Shown: positions 1 to 6,151, numbered from the stretch's first letter. The stretch is DNA of 7,038 bases from Desulfuromonadaceae bacterium (GCA_016744555.1 JADGED010000124.1:1-7038); one strand, 5' to 3'. The notes: generated from the sequence alone by a model not told the origin. Made by a program: numbers and translations.

Positions 1-4
1 GGAA

Positions 5-19
5 CCTGCTAACGGCAGG
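5..19. repeat. short inverted repeat (CCTGC / GCAGG)
   Basis: A 5-base perfect stem, CCTGC at 5-9 and GCAGG at 15-19, flanks the loop TAACG. The 9-mer CCTGCTAAC at 5-13 recurs in reverse complement as GTTAGCAGG at 322-330, inside the larger palindrome at 274-459. The short stem alone could arise by chance. Confidence 0.45.
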
Positions 20-44
20 CAAGGAGGTCGGGCACCTTTTTCTG

Positions 45-75
45 CATACTATTTTGTGGTGTACAAAAGAGTATG
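45..75. repeat. 31-nt hairpin, two 6-bp stems
   Basis: CATACT at 45-50 pairs with AGTATG at 70-75, and TTTTGT at 52-57 pairs with ACAAAA at 63-68. One A/G mismatch (51 and 69) separates the two stems, and the loop is GGTGT. Twelve pairs out of thirteen in 31 bases is well beyond casual chance for this composition. No T-run follows on either strand, so it is not a typical intrinsic terminator. It could be part of a repeat element or an RNA stem. Confidence 0.7.
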
Positions 76-164
76 GCGACGAGTGGGGGCGCAACCCTGC
101 GACCTTGACCTAGGTTGATTTCTGTTACATTTAATTCGACAAACCTAAAATAGAGAACAAGACC

Positions 165-182
165 GTCGGTTCGCGGACCGAC
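165..182. repeat. GC-rich hairpin (GTCGGT / ACCGAC)
   Basis: A perfect 6-base stem, GTCGGT at 165-170 and ACCGAC at 177-182, surrounds the loop TCGCGG. It is the most GC-rich spot of the left flank. No T-tract follows directly on either strand, so a terminator role is doubtful. Confidence 0.55.
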
Positions 183-193
183 AGCCGTCGTCA

Positions 194-216
194 TTTTCTT
201 TGAATCGCAAAGAAAA
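194..216. repeat. 9-bp perfect hairpin (TTTTCTTTG / CAAAGAAAA)
   Basis: TTTTCTTTG at 194-202 and CAAAGAAAA at 208-216 are exact reverse complements around the five-base loop AATCG. The stem is AT-rich and lies 12 bases from the hairpin at 165-182. Together with the hairpins to its left it makes a run of closely spaced palindromes, as seen in REP/BIME-like repeats or structured RNAs. Confidence 0.65.
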
Positions 217-273
217 CGAAGCAAAAGAAACTCTTTTTATTTCTGTCGCGTGAGTCTCTACCTTTTCTGCGTG

Positions 274-459
274 TTAGCTATTGGAAAATATTTCTCAGCT
301 TCGTTGCGACTCTCTTAGTTTGTTAGCAGGTGTCGTGAAAGCTGAAGATAGTTCAATTGATAAGATACGTTCGTCGCCTAACGAGATGTTCCATCTCTAA
401 TGGCGAACACTTCACAAGCAGTAGCTAAAAAGACGCAATAGAAATATTTTCCTAGCTAA
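274..459. repeat. 186-bp imperfect palindrome with 20-bp terminal inverted repeats
   Basis: The left arm at 274-295 and the reverse complement of 440-459 are identical over 20 bases (TTAGCTA, then GGAAAATATTTCT), except for two extra bases TT at 281-282. Pairing continues inward: TTGCG (304-308) with CGCAA (434-438), TCTCTTAG (311-318) with CTAAAAAGA (425-433, one base bulged and one wobble), and GTGAA (335-339) with TTCAC (411-415). The apex is a separate hairpin at 369-408. The right arm covers the last codons and the TAG stop of yigZ (452-454). The form fits a small non-autonomous inverted-repeat element (MITE-like) inserted at the end of yigZ, or a rod-like RNA. No clear target-site duplication is visible: flanks are GTG on the left and GAG on the right, although both ends carry TA within the palindrome TAGCTA. 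Confidence 0.7.
369..408. repeat. apical hairpin inside the 274-459 palindrome
   Basis: GAGATG at 383-388 pairs with CATCTC at 392-397 around a TTC loop. After a symmetric 4x4 internal loop (TAAC / TAAT), CGCC at 375-378 pairs with GGCG at 402-405, and GTT at 369-371 can pair with AAC at 406-408 across a three-base bulge. On the minus strand it lies about 45-85 bases past the yigZ stop. It lacks the T-run of an intrinsic terminator but could stabilise the 3' end of the transcript. Confidence 0.6.
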
Positions 460-1060
460 GAGCAATCTGTCCAGAACTTAAATCGGTTAAGCAAGTACGT
501 AGGTTCTCTAGGTGTTCGGCGGGGAGCTTCAGCTGGAGGTTGATTTTATCGGCAAATTGTTTGTCTATTAACTGTGCTTCAAAATCTGGGAGCAGCCGTT
601 CTATCTGTTCGAGAAATTGGTAGTCGGCAGTAATAGTCAATTCTTTCCAGTCAACTTTTTCTACAATCGAAAGTTGTTCCAATGCAGTTTTCACCGCCAA
701 GGTATAGGCTTTTACCATCCCCCCTTTGCCGAGTTTAGTACCACCAAAATAGCGGCTTACTACTACGGTTATATCACCAATATCACTGTGTTGAATGGTG
801 GTTAGCATCGGTTTGCCTGCGACCCCATGTGGTTCGCCGTCATCGCTTAGGCCAATGCGGTCGGTGCTGCCGGGTTGGCCGATTAGGTATGCCCAGCAGT
901 TGTGGCTAGCATCTGGGAATTCTGCTTTAATTTGGGAGATAAATGCTAATGCTGCTTCGCTGGAGTCGGTTGGTTCGATGGTGGTGATAAAGCGGCTGCG
1001 CTTAACTTCTATTTCGCAGCGATATGTTTCTGCTGGGATGGGGTAGCGTGCCTTACTCAT
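452..1060 (-). CDS. yigZ: YigZ/IMPACT family protein
   Basis: This is a 202-residue protein of the YigZ/IMPACT (UPF0029) family, close to the roughly 205 residues of E. coli YigZ. The N-terminal Impact domain spans about residues 18-124. It shows KRSRFI near 20-25, HNCWAY at 53-58, SDDGEPHGVAGKPML at 72-86, and VVSRYFGGTKLGKGGMVKAY at 100-119, the family's most conserved block. A C-terminal DUF1949-type domain follows at about 140-200. Eukaryotic IMPACT regulates Gcn2; the bacterial role is not established, though a nucleic-acid or ribosome link is often suggested from the fold. The ATG at 1060 follows the lspA stop by one base with only a weak purine stretch upstream, so translation is probably coupled. 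The TAG stop lies inside the right arm of the palindrome at 274-459, and the tail is a few residues shorter than I recall for E. coli. Confidence 0.95.
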   Translation of the reverse strand: MSKARYPIPAETYRCEIEVKRSRFITTIEPTDSSEAALAFISQIKAEFPDASHNCWAYLIGQPGSTDRIGLSDDGEPHGVAGKPMLTTIQHSDIGDITVVVSRYFGGTKLGKGGMVKAYTLAVKTALEQLSIVEKVDWKELTITADYQFLEQIERLLPDFEAQLIDKQFADKINLQLKLPAEHLENLRTCLTDLSSGQIALS

Positions 1061-1061
1061 T

Positions 1062-1553
1062 TTAGCTCTTGCTGGCTTGTTTTTTTTCCCACTCTTCGTG
1101 GAAGGAACAAATGAGTAAAATTGTTACCCCAACGCAGATTGCACTGTCGGCGATATTAAATGCAGGCCAGTGCCAGTTGTACCAGTGGACATCAATAAAA
1201 TCGATAACTTCACTATAGCGAATCCGGTCAATTAGGTTGCCGATTGCACCGCTAAAAATTAGTCCCAGAGCAAAGTGTTGCCAGCGCTTTTCTGCCGCAG
1301 TTAAACGCAGGTACCAGATAATCCCCAGTGACGCAACAATGGAAACAGAGATGAAGAATGGCATCCGATACGGGCTGTCGGCCAACATCCCAAATGCGGC
1401 CCCGGGATTGCGAACGTAGGTAAAGTGAAAAAAGTTGGCAATGACCTTGTACGATTCCGACAAGGCAAAATTGTTGTCAACGTAGATTTTAGTCAGCTGG
1501 TCCAGCACGAGGCTAAGACCAGCTGTAATTGTGAAAAGTCGGTACTTGGTCAT
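1062..1553 (-). CDS. lspA: lipoprotein signal peptidase (signal peptidase II)
   Basis: LspA is an inner-membrane aspartyl protease that removes the signal peptide of diacylglyceryl-modified prolipoproteins after Lgt. At 163 residues it has the normal family length. Four hydrophobic segments are visible, near residues 5-22, 64-82, 93-108 and 132-150. Conserved motifs are the N-terminal D18 (LVLDQLTK), NPGAAFG at 49-55, GNLIDR at 105-110, VIDFID at 116-121 and FNIADS at 132-137. By comparison with Pseudomonas LspA (D124 and D143), the catalytic pair here is D118 and D136. The ATG lies one base after the ileS TAA stop, and no Shine-Dalgarno is visible in the ileS 3' end, so translation is likely coupled to ileS. 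The ileS-lspA pair is a common bacterial arrangement. The block usually written GGAxGN reads SGAIGN here, a mild and tolerated change. Confidence 0.97.
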   Translation of the reverse strand: MTKYRLFTITAGLSLVLDQLTKIYVDNNFALSESYKVIANFFHFTYVRNPGAAFGMLADSPYRMPFFISVSIVASLGIIWYLRLTAAEKRWQHFALGLIFSGAIGNLIDRIRYSEVIDFIDVHWYNWHWPAFNIADSAICVGVTILLICSFHEEWEKKQASKS

Positions 1554-1554
1554 C

Positions 1555-4335
1555 TTAGCTGGCGGCCAAAGCGTCTATGCAGCGGGCACAGATAGTTGGG
1601 TGGTCGCTGCTTCCGCCAACGTTAGTGGCGTAGTTCCAGCAGCGCTCACATTTTTCTCCGTCAGCAGCTAAAACCTGCAGTTTCATGCCGGAAATGTCTT
1701 CTGCGTCGACCCCAGTAGTCAAGTCGCTAGTTAATTCAACCTGTGAAACTATAAAGTAAGTTGGCAATAGATCGAGATAGTCGTTAAGCAATTGCCGATA
1801 CTCTTCTGGTACATCAAGAATAACTTTAGCTTCCAGCGATTGACCGATGGTTTTTTCAGCCCGCATTTTTTCGAGTTGACGCGAAACTTCAGAACGAACT
1901 TGTTGCAACTGGTTATAACGCTCTTCCAGTTGGTCATCGATGTAGTTAGTATTTACCCTTGGAAGTGCTGCCAAGTGGACACTGCTTTCCCGCTCACCAG
2001 GAATCTTCTGCCAGATTTCTTCTGCCGTAAATGTCAGCACCGGTGCAACCAGTTTAGTTAAGACTTCAACCAATTGATATAGGGTTGATCTGGCGCTGCG
2101 ATAATCAATGCTCCCCTTGGCGCTGGTGTAGAGGCGATCTTTAAGGATATCAAGATAAAAGGCGCTCAAGTCAACGGCGCAAAAGTTGTGTACTGCATGG
2201 TAGATAGCATGAAATTCATACTTATCGTAAGCGGTAGTAACTTTTTCGGTCAAGCGGTTCAGACGAGACAATGCCCAGCGATCGAGTTCCAATAGTTCGC
2301 TATCGGCGACCATGTCAGTTTGCGGGTTGAACTCGTTAAGGTTGCCGAGGAGATAGCGGGCAGTATTGCGAATCCGTCGATAAGCATCGGAAAGGCGCTG
2401 TAGGGTCTCTTGACCTAAGCGAATATCGTCACGGTAATCGGTTGCTGCTACCCAAAGACGTAGAATCTCAGCGCCAAATTTGCTGATGATCTGCTCTGGG
2501 GCAATTACATTACCAACCGATTTTGACATCGGACGGCCATCTTTATCGAGGACAAACCCGTGGGTCAATACGGCTTTGTATGGGGCACGATCGCGGGTGC
2601 CTACCGATTCCAGTAAGCTAGAATGGAACCAGCCACGGTGCTGGTCGGAACCTTCGAGGTAGAGATCTGCTGGGCTGTCGAGGTAGTCACGATGTTCGCA
2701 GACAGCAGCGTGGGAAACGCCAGAGTCGAACCAAACATCAAGAATGTCGGTCTCTTTGGTAAACTTGTCGTGATTACAGGAGCGGCAGACAGTTCCTGGT
2801 GGTAACAGTTCTGAAGCGTCTTTCTCGAACCAGATATCACTACCCGTAGCTTCAAATTGGTCGGCAATGTAGTGCATAGCCTTACCGTCATCTAGTGCTT
2901 CACCACATTTTTCACAGTACGCAATAGTGATTGGCACTCCCCAACTACGTTGACGACTGATGCACCAGTCGGGACGACCTTCAACCATGTTGTAGATACG
3001 ATTGCGGCCCCAAGCTGGAATCCACTCGACCTTTTCAATCTCTGCTAGCGCTTTTTTCCGCAGGTCATTCTCTTCCATGCTGATGAACCATTGCTCGGTT
3101 GCGCGGAAGATAATTGGCTTTTTACAGCGCCAACAGTGGGGGTAACTGTGCGACACACTTGAATTATGTAGCAGGGCACCAACTTCGGTAAGCTTTTCGT
3201 TAACTGCAGCGTTGGCATCTTTGAGCTTCATTCCGCCAAAAAGTTCCATGTCTTGGCGGTAACGACCGTAGTCATCAACTGGGTTGTAGATTTCTAGACC
3301 ATATTTTAGGCCTACAACGTAGTCATCCTGTCCGTGTCCGGGGGCGGTATGAACGCAGCCGGTACCAGCCTCGAGAGTAACGTGGTCGCCAAGAATTAAC
3401 AGAGAGTTGCGCTCGTAAAATGGGTGTTGGCAGTTTTTCTTCTCAAAAAGTTCAGCTGAAAAAGTTGCTGCAACACTATAATCGCTAATCTCTAATTGCT
3501 TTAGAACTTGTTCGTACAAGCCTTCAGCAAAGACTAAGTATTCACCGTTTACCTCAACTGCTACGTAATTTAATTCTGGATTAAGACAGATGCCAAGGTT
3601 TGCCGGAATCGTCCACGGTGTAGTTGTCCAGATGACAAATTTAAGTGGTTTGCCCTGTAGTTGTTGAAGCTCTGTGGGTAATTCATCAACGTAAGGGAAT
3701 TTGACAAAAATTGAAGGTGAAGTGTGGTCAGCATATTCAACTTCAGCTTCAGCCAAAGCGGTTACGCAAGAGGAACACCAGTGAATTGGTTTTTTCCCCT
3801 TGTATAGTGAGCCACGCTCAACTAAGCGAGCAAGCTCGCGTGCAGTAGTAGCTTCGTAATCTGGGGTCATGGTTAAGTAAGGATCTTCCCAATTACCAAA
3901 AATCCCCAAGCGTTGAAACTCTTCACTTTGGGTTTCAACCCATACTTTTGCATACTCTCGGCATTGACGACGGAAATCGGCTTTGCTCATCTCCCGTTTT
4001 TTCTTGCCCAGTTTTTTATCCACCATCAATTCGATTGGTAGACCGTGACAGTCCCAACCCGGAACGTAGGGGGTAAAAAAGCCCTGCATCCGCTTACTTT
4101 TGATAATGATATCTTTCAAGATTTTATTTAGAGCATGCCCCATATGGAGGTGGCCGTTAGCATAGGGAGGGCCATCGTGGAGGATAAAACTTTTACCCCC
4201 TTGATTTGTCTCTTCAAGCTTTTGGTTCAAATCCATTTGTTGCCAGAATTGCAGCATATCTGGCTCACGTTTTGGCAAGTTTCCACGCATTGGGAAATCG
4301 GTATCCGGTAGATTTAAAGTATCTTTGTATTCCAT
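1555..4335 (-). CDS. ileS: isoleucyl-tRNA synthetase
   Basis: Class I aminoacyl-tRNA synthetase that charges tRNA-Ile with isoleucine and hydrolyses mischarged Val-tRNA-Ile; cytoplasmic and essential. The 926 residues match the usual bacterial length. Visible in order: the HIGH-type motif HLHMGH at 62-67; the editing domain with WTTTPWTIPAN at 236-246 and GTGCVHTAPGHGQDDY at 324-339; paired cysteines C401/C404, C474/C477 and C517/C520; the KMSKS-type loop PMSKSVGN at 602-609; the anticodon-binding domain from about 680; and a C-terminal zinc knuckle, C896/C899 and C916/C919. The frame stays open to a TTG at 4398, adding 21 residues, but I chose the ATG at 4335. The family begins near MxYKDTLNLPxTDFPM, and a GGAG lies ten bases upstream of this ATG. 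No T-box-like leader is visible. It is the first gene of the one-base-spaced ileS-lspA-yigZ cluster. Confidence 0.98.
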   Translation of the reverse strand: MEYKDTLNLPDTDFPMRGNLPKREPDMLQFWQQMDLNQKLEETNQGGKSFILHDGPPYANGHLHMGHALNKILKDIIIKSKRMQGFFTPYVPGWDCHGLPIELMVDKKLGKKKREMSKADFRRQCREYAKVWVETQSEEFQRLGIFGNWEDPYLTMTPDYEATTARELARLVERGSLYKGKKPIHWCSSCVTALAEAEVEYADHTSPSIFVKFPYVDELPTELQQLQGKPLKFVIWTTTPWTIPANLGICLNPELNYVAVEVNGEYLVFAEGLYEQVLKQLEISDYSVAATFSAELFEKKNCQHPFYERNSLLILGDHVTLEAGTGCVHTAPGHGQDDYVVGLKYGLEIYNPVDDYGRYRQDMELFGGMKLKDANAAVNEKLTEVGALLHNSSVSHSYPHCWRCKKPIIFRATEQWFISMEENDLRKKALAEIEKVEWIPAWGRNRIYNMVEGRPDWCISRQRSWGVPITIAYCEKCGEALDDGKAMHYIADQFEATGSDIWFEKDASELLPPGTVCRSCNHDKFTKETDILDVWFDSGVSHAAVCEHRDYLDSPADLYLEGSDQHRGWFHSSLLESVGTRDRAPYKAVLTHGFVLDKDGRPMSKSVGNVIAPEQIISKFGAEILRLWVAATDYRDDIRLGQETLQRLSDAYRRIRNTARYLLGNLNEFNPQTDMVADSELLELDRWALSRLNRLTEKVTTAYDKYEFHAIYHAVHNFCAVDLSAFYLDILKDRLYTSAKGSIDYRSARSTLYQLVEVLTKLVAPVLTFTAEEIWQKIPGERESSVHLAALPRVNTNYIDDQLEERYNQLQQVRSEVSRQLEKMRAEKTIGQSLEAKVILDVPEEYRQLLNDYLDLLPTYFIVSQVELTSDLTTGVDAEDISGMKLQVLAADGEKCERCWNYATNVGGSSDHPTICARCIDALAAS

Positions 4336-4388
4336 GCTAAATCTTCTCCGCAGGGAGGTTGAAAAAATAGGGGTGGTAAAAAACGTGT

Positions 4389-4417
4389 AAGCTAGCAAAA
4401 TTGGGAGTTAAATTCAA
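4389..4417 (-). promoter_or_regulatory. possible promoter for ileS-lspA-yigZ
   Basis: Read on the minus strand, TTGAAT (plus-strand 4412-4417) is followed after 17 bases by TAGCTT (4389-4394), preceded by TGC, which makes an extended -10 element. Transcription would start about 45 bases before the ileS ATG. The -10 hexamer matches the consensus at only three of six positions, so this is a weak proposal. Read-through from elyC is an alternative. Confidence 0.3.
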
Positions 4418-4462
4418 CCTGGAAAGGGCAAAGAGAAAATAGTCGACCAATTTAAGTGGCGA

Positions 4463-5263
4463 TTATTTTTCCGCTTGCTGCTCACTTCTTTTGTCAGCGA
4501 CTTCTTGCACCAGTTTTGCCCAGATTAAACCTAACTGCTCGTGCGCCCAGTATTCACCTTTTGCAAGTGTTTCTCCTGAGGGGAAAAGCCACCAGCTACG
4601 ATGCGGTTTACTTAGGTGCTCTGTTGGTGCCGGAATAGGGTTGAGACCAGCCTGTTGAAATAAAAACAGCGCTCGAGGCATGTGGACAGCAGTGGTAACC
4701 AGAACTATTTCGGTATCAGTAAAGTTATGAGCCAGCAGTTTTGCTTCTTCAGCAGTGTCATGTGGGCCGTTAAAAACCAATATGTCATCAGTCGGTACGC
4801 CAAGAGCAATGGCTAGCTCACTGAGTTTGTCAGGAAATGAAACGGGGTCTGGGGTTACCCCTCTAAAACCAGTAAGGATCAATTTGCTGCCGGGATTCAG
4901 GCGATAGATGCGAATCCCTTCGGCTAAACGGACAATTGCAGTTGGTTTTAGTTCGCTGGTAACTGGTTGGTTGGCAGTTGATTGATGCCCACTACCAAGT
5001 ACAGCTATATAGTCTACTGCCCCTTTTTTTTGGGAGTATTGTGGGGTCTGGTTTTCATAATGAGCAATATATTGGTTGCTTAATGGTGGGTAACTGGCAG
5101 CAAATAATAGTGCTGTTGATAGGGCTACAACGATAATTCCCAACCAGCGAGTCTTTCGCCGCAACAGTAACATTGTTGCCCACAGTAATAGCAGGATGGT
5201 GACCGGAATCGGCATCAATAAGTGACCGAGAATATTTTTTAACAAAAACAGGTAGTGATCCAT
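4463..5263 (-). CDS. elyC: ElyC/SanA/YdcF-family (DUF218) envelope membrane protein
   Basis: Resembles E. coli ElyC (YcbC), an inner-membrane factor needed for normal peptidoglycan synthesis at low temperature and linked to undecaprenyl-phosphate carrier lipid use. The 266 residues compare with about 259 in E. coli. The order is the same: a short N-terminus (MDHYLFLLKNILGHLLMPIP), two membrane segments at about 17-34 and 39-57, then a DUF218 domain at about 83-250. Shared blocks include DYIAVLGSGH at 84-93, NPGSKLILTG at 123-132, DTAEEA at 169-174, VTTAVHMPRAL at 189-199 and QQAGLNPIPAPT at 203-214. The frame extends to a TTG at 5305, but the ATG at 5263 gives the family's usual N-terminus. 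Its ribosome site is weak (GGA five bases before the ATG). It lies 93 bases after the glycosylase gene and 127 bases before ileS, possibly in one transcript. The family call is firm; orthology to ElyC rather than another DUF218 protein is likely. Confidence 0.88.
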   Translation of the reverse strand: MDHYLFLLKNILGHLLMPIPVTILLLLWATMLLLRRKTRWLGIIVVALSTALLFAASYPPLSNQYIAHYENQTPQYSQKKGAVDYIAVLGSGHQSTANQPVTSELKPTAIVRLAEGIRIYRLNPGSKLILTGFRGVTPDPVSFPDKLSELAIALGVPTDDILVFNGPHDTAEEAKLLAHNFTDTEIVLVTTAVHMPRALFLFQQAGLNPIPAPTEHLSKPHRSWWLFPSGETLAKGEYWAHEQLGLIWAKLVQEVADKRSEQQAEK

Positions 5264-5279
5264 AGCGATCCAATTGACT

Positions 5280-5294
5280 GTCGCCTTAAGCGAC
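5280..5294 (-). other. small hairpin in the elyC leader
   Basis: GTCGC at 5280-5284 and GCGAC at 5290-5294 form a five-base stem around CTTAA, 17-31 bases before the elyC ATG. It may fold next to the weak ribosome site. No T-run follows on the minus strand, so it is not a terminator of the upstream glycosylase gene. A short stem like this could be chance. Confidence 0.3.
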
Positions 5295-5356
5295 CGTTGT
5301 GGCAAGTAACAAAAGCATGCGGGAGATTACCGCAATTAGCTCAATTGATCAATATT

Positions 5357-6004
5357 TCAGTTGTTATTTCGGCAGAAGGTCTGGCAGGGGCAGTTATCGC
5401 AAATAGGGCGTTTACGGCAAAACTTTTTGCAGTGGTTAACAATCAGGGCGTGATATTCGTTGTAAAGTTGAACATCAGTAGGCAAATTATCCATGAAAAA
5501 CTCACGAATTTGGGGATATTTCTCTGTCCCGGTTAAAATATCAAGCCGACTAAGTAGGCGGATGGTATAGGCATCTACCACAAAAGACGGGAGTTGTCCG
5601 GCATAAAGGAGAATTGAATCAGCAGTTTCGGGGCCAATCCCTTTTAATGCCAATAGCTCTTTGCGTAAGGGGTTTATGTCCTGCTGGAGAAATTGTTGTA
5701 ATTTCCCCTGGTAGTGATTGTCTAGGTATTGGCAAAAAAGTTTTAGCCGCTCCGCCTTTTGTCGGAAGAATCCCGAAGGTCGAATTAGTTGTTCAAGATC
5801 ATTACGTGGCAGCTGGATAATTGCGTTGGCAGTTAGCGCATTGGCTTGCCGTAAATTAGTAATAGCAGTTTCAACATTGTTCCAGTTGGTGTTCTGCGTT
5901 AAAATTGCCCCAACTACCACCTCAAATGGAGTTTCTGCTGGCCACCAATTGCATGGCCCATAGTGATTTTGTAGAACTTTAAATAGCTGCAATACATTTA
6001 TCAT
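5357..6004 (-). CDS. endonuclease III-like HhH-GPD DNA glycosylase (COG2231 type)
   Basis: A 215-residue member of the helix-hairpin-helix/GPD base-excision repair superfamily, probably a DNA glycosylase acting on damaged bases in the cytoplasm. AILTQNTNW at 33-41 corresponds to the Nth region before its LSAQ motif. The helix-hairpin-helix is LLALKGIGPETADSILLYA at 117-135, and FVVDAYTIR at 141-149 carries the catalytic aspartate D144. The C-terminus has cysteines for a 4Fe-4S cluster, C196, C202, C205 and C211 (C-x5-C-x2-C-x5-C), one residue shorter in the first gap than E. coli Nth, plus extra C192 and C207. The position of the Nth catalytic lysine (GVGRKTA) is glutamate, E126. A bifunctional lyase is therefore unlikely and a monofunctional glycosylase like the MagIII/COG2231 group fits better, so I do not name it nth. 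The ATG at 6004 has a modest AGGCGG five bases upstream. It is divergent from moeA. Confidence 0.92.
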   Translation of the reverse strand: MINVLQLFKVLQNHYGPCNWWPAETPFEVVVGAILTQNTNWNNVETAITNLRQANALTANAIIQLPRNDLEQLIRPSGFFRQKAERLKLFCQYLDNHYQGKLQQFLQQDINPLRKELLALKGIGPETADSILLYAGQLPSFVVDAYTIRLLSRLDILTGTEKYPQIREFFMDNLPTDVQLYNEYHALIVNHCKKFCRKRPICDNCPCQTFCRNNN

Positions 6005-6048
6005 TTGCCGCCTGACTGTAGAAGATTTTGGGTTTTATGTCATTAATC

Positions 6049-6121
6049 GTAACCTAAAAGCTCATAACCATAAGCCCTATTAGGGACGGGCATTGCTTTA
6101 TTGAGTTTGGCTTAGGGTTAC
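6049..6121. promoter_or_regulatory. TAACC(n)TAA repeat cluster, candidate operator
   Basis: Three copies of one motif lie in the divergent gap: TAACCTAA at 6050-6057, TAACCATAA at 6065-6073, and TTAGGGTTA at 6112-6120, which is TAACCCTAA on the other strand. The first two are direct repeats 15 bases apart. The second and third form an inverted repeat, TAACCATAAGC (6065-6075) and GCTTAGGGTTA (6110-6120), matching at 10 of 11 positions. The right copy falls between the proposed -35 and -10 of the moeA promoter, so a bound protein could repress moeA. Between them lies a perfect 11-base palindrome, CCCTATTAGGG, at 6075-6085. A molybdate- or tungstate-responsive regulator is a natural candidate given moeA, but that is inference. 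The element could instead act as a leader RNA only if transcription starts upstream of it. Confidence 0.5.
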
Positions 6122-6130
6122 TCATACAAT
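6101..6130 (+). promoter_or_regulatory. probable sigma-70-type promoter for moeA
   Basis: TTGAGT at 6101-6106 (four of six -35 bases) and TACAAT at 6125-6130 (five of six -10 bases) are 18 bases apart. The start of transcription would fall near 6136-6138, giving a leader of only about 15 bases that contains the moeA ribosome site AAGGA (6139-6143), eight bases before the ATG. Confidence 0.55.
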
Positions 6131-6151
6131 TATTTAGTAAGGATAACAAGC

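Larger units (their letters stand above)
1..273. other. non-coding, hairpin-rich intergenic region
   Basis: I see no convincing gene here. The only sizeable reading frame is about 71 codons on the minus strand with a TTG start and no ribosome binding site. Its residues match no family I can name with confidence. The stretch holds four separate inverted repeats, each listed on its own (5-19, 45-75, 165-182, 194-216), and an 8-base palindrome ACCTAGGT at 108-115. An AAGGAGGT at 21-28 resembles a perfect Shine-Dalgarno but has no start codon at useful distance. It can instead pair with ACCTTTTT at 34-41, using two G-U pairs. The region may be part of a dispersed repeat or a structured RNA; the sequence alone does not decide. 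Confidence 0.6.

Noticed and set aside
9..224. Minus-strand reading frame of 71 codons in the left flank
   Set aside because: It starts with TTG, has no ribosome site, runs through three of the hairpins, and shows no domain I can name. It is more likely a by-product of non-coding repeat sequence.
375..408. Integron attC-like site (GCCTAAC on the plus strand, GTTAGGC on the minus strand)
   Set aside because: GCCTAAC at 377-383 fits one core consensus, but the matching partner core at the other end of the hairpin is absent (TAATGGCG) and there is no integrase or cassette array.
367..408. Intrinsic terminator of the yigZ transcript
   Set aside because: The hairpin is real, but no T-run follows it on the minus strand.
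274..459. 6S RNA
   Set aside because: The length and rod shape are suggestive, but the right arm overlaps the yigZ coding end and I could not recognise the conserved 6S bubble.
4336..4398. 21-residue N-terminal extension of IleS from a TTG start
   Set aside because: The extension is not typical of the family; the ATG at 4335 gives the standard N-terminus and has a GGAG upstream.
4356..4420. 8-bp inverted repeat AGGTTGAA / TTCAACCT in the ileS leader
   Set aside because: The arms are 49 bases apart with no further pairing between, so it may well be chance; there is no T-box-type structure around it.
5264..5305. 14-residue N-terminal extension of the ElyC-like protein from a TTG start
   Set aside because: No ribosome site precedes the TTG, and the ATG at 5263 matches the N-terminus of ElyC.
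6049..6151. Moco riboswitch upstream of moeA
   Set aside because: The best promoter leaves only about 15 bases of leader, and the paired region is shorter and simpler than the Moco RNA motif as I know it.
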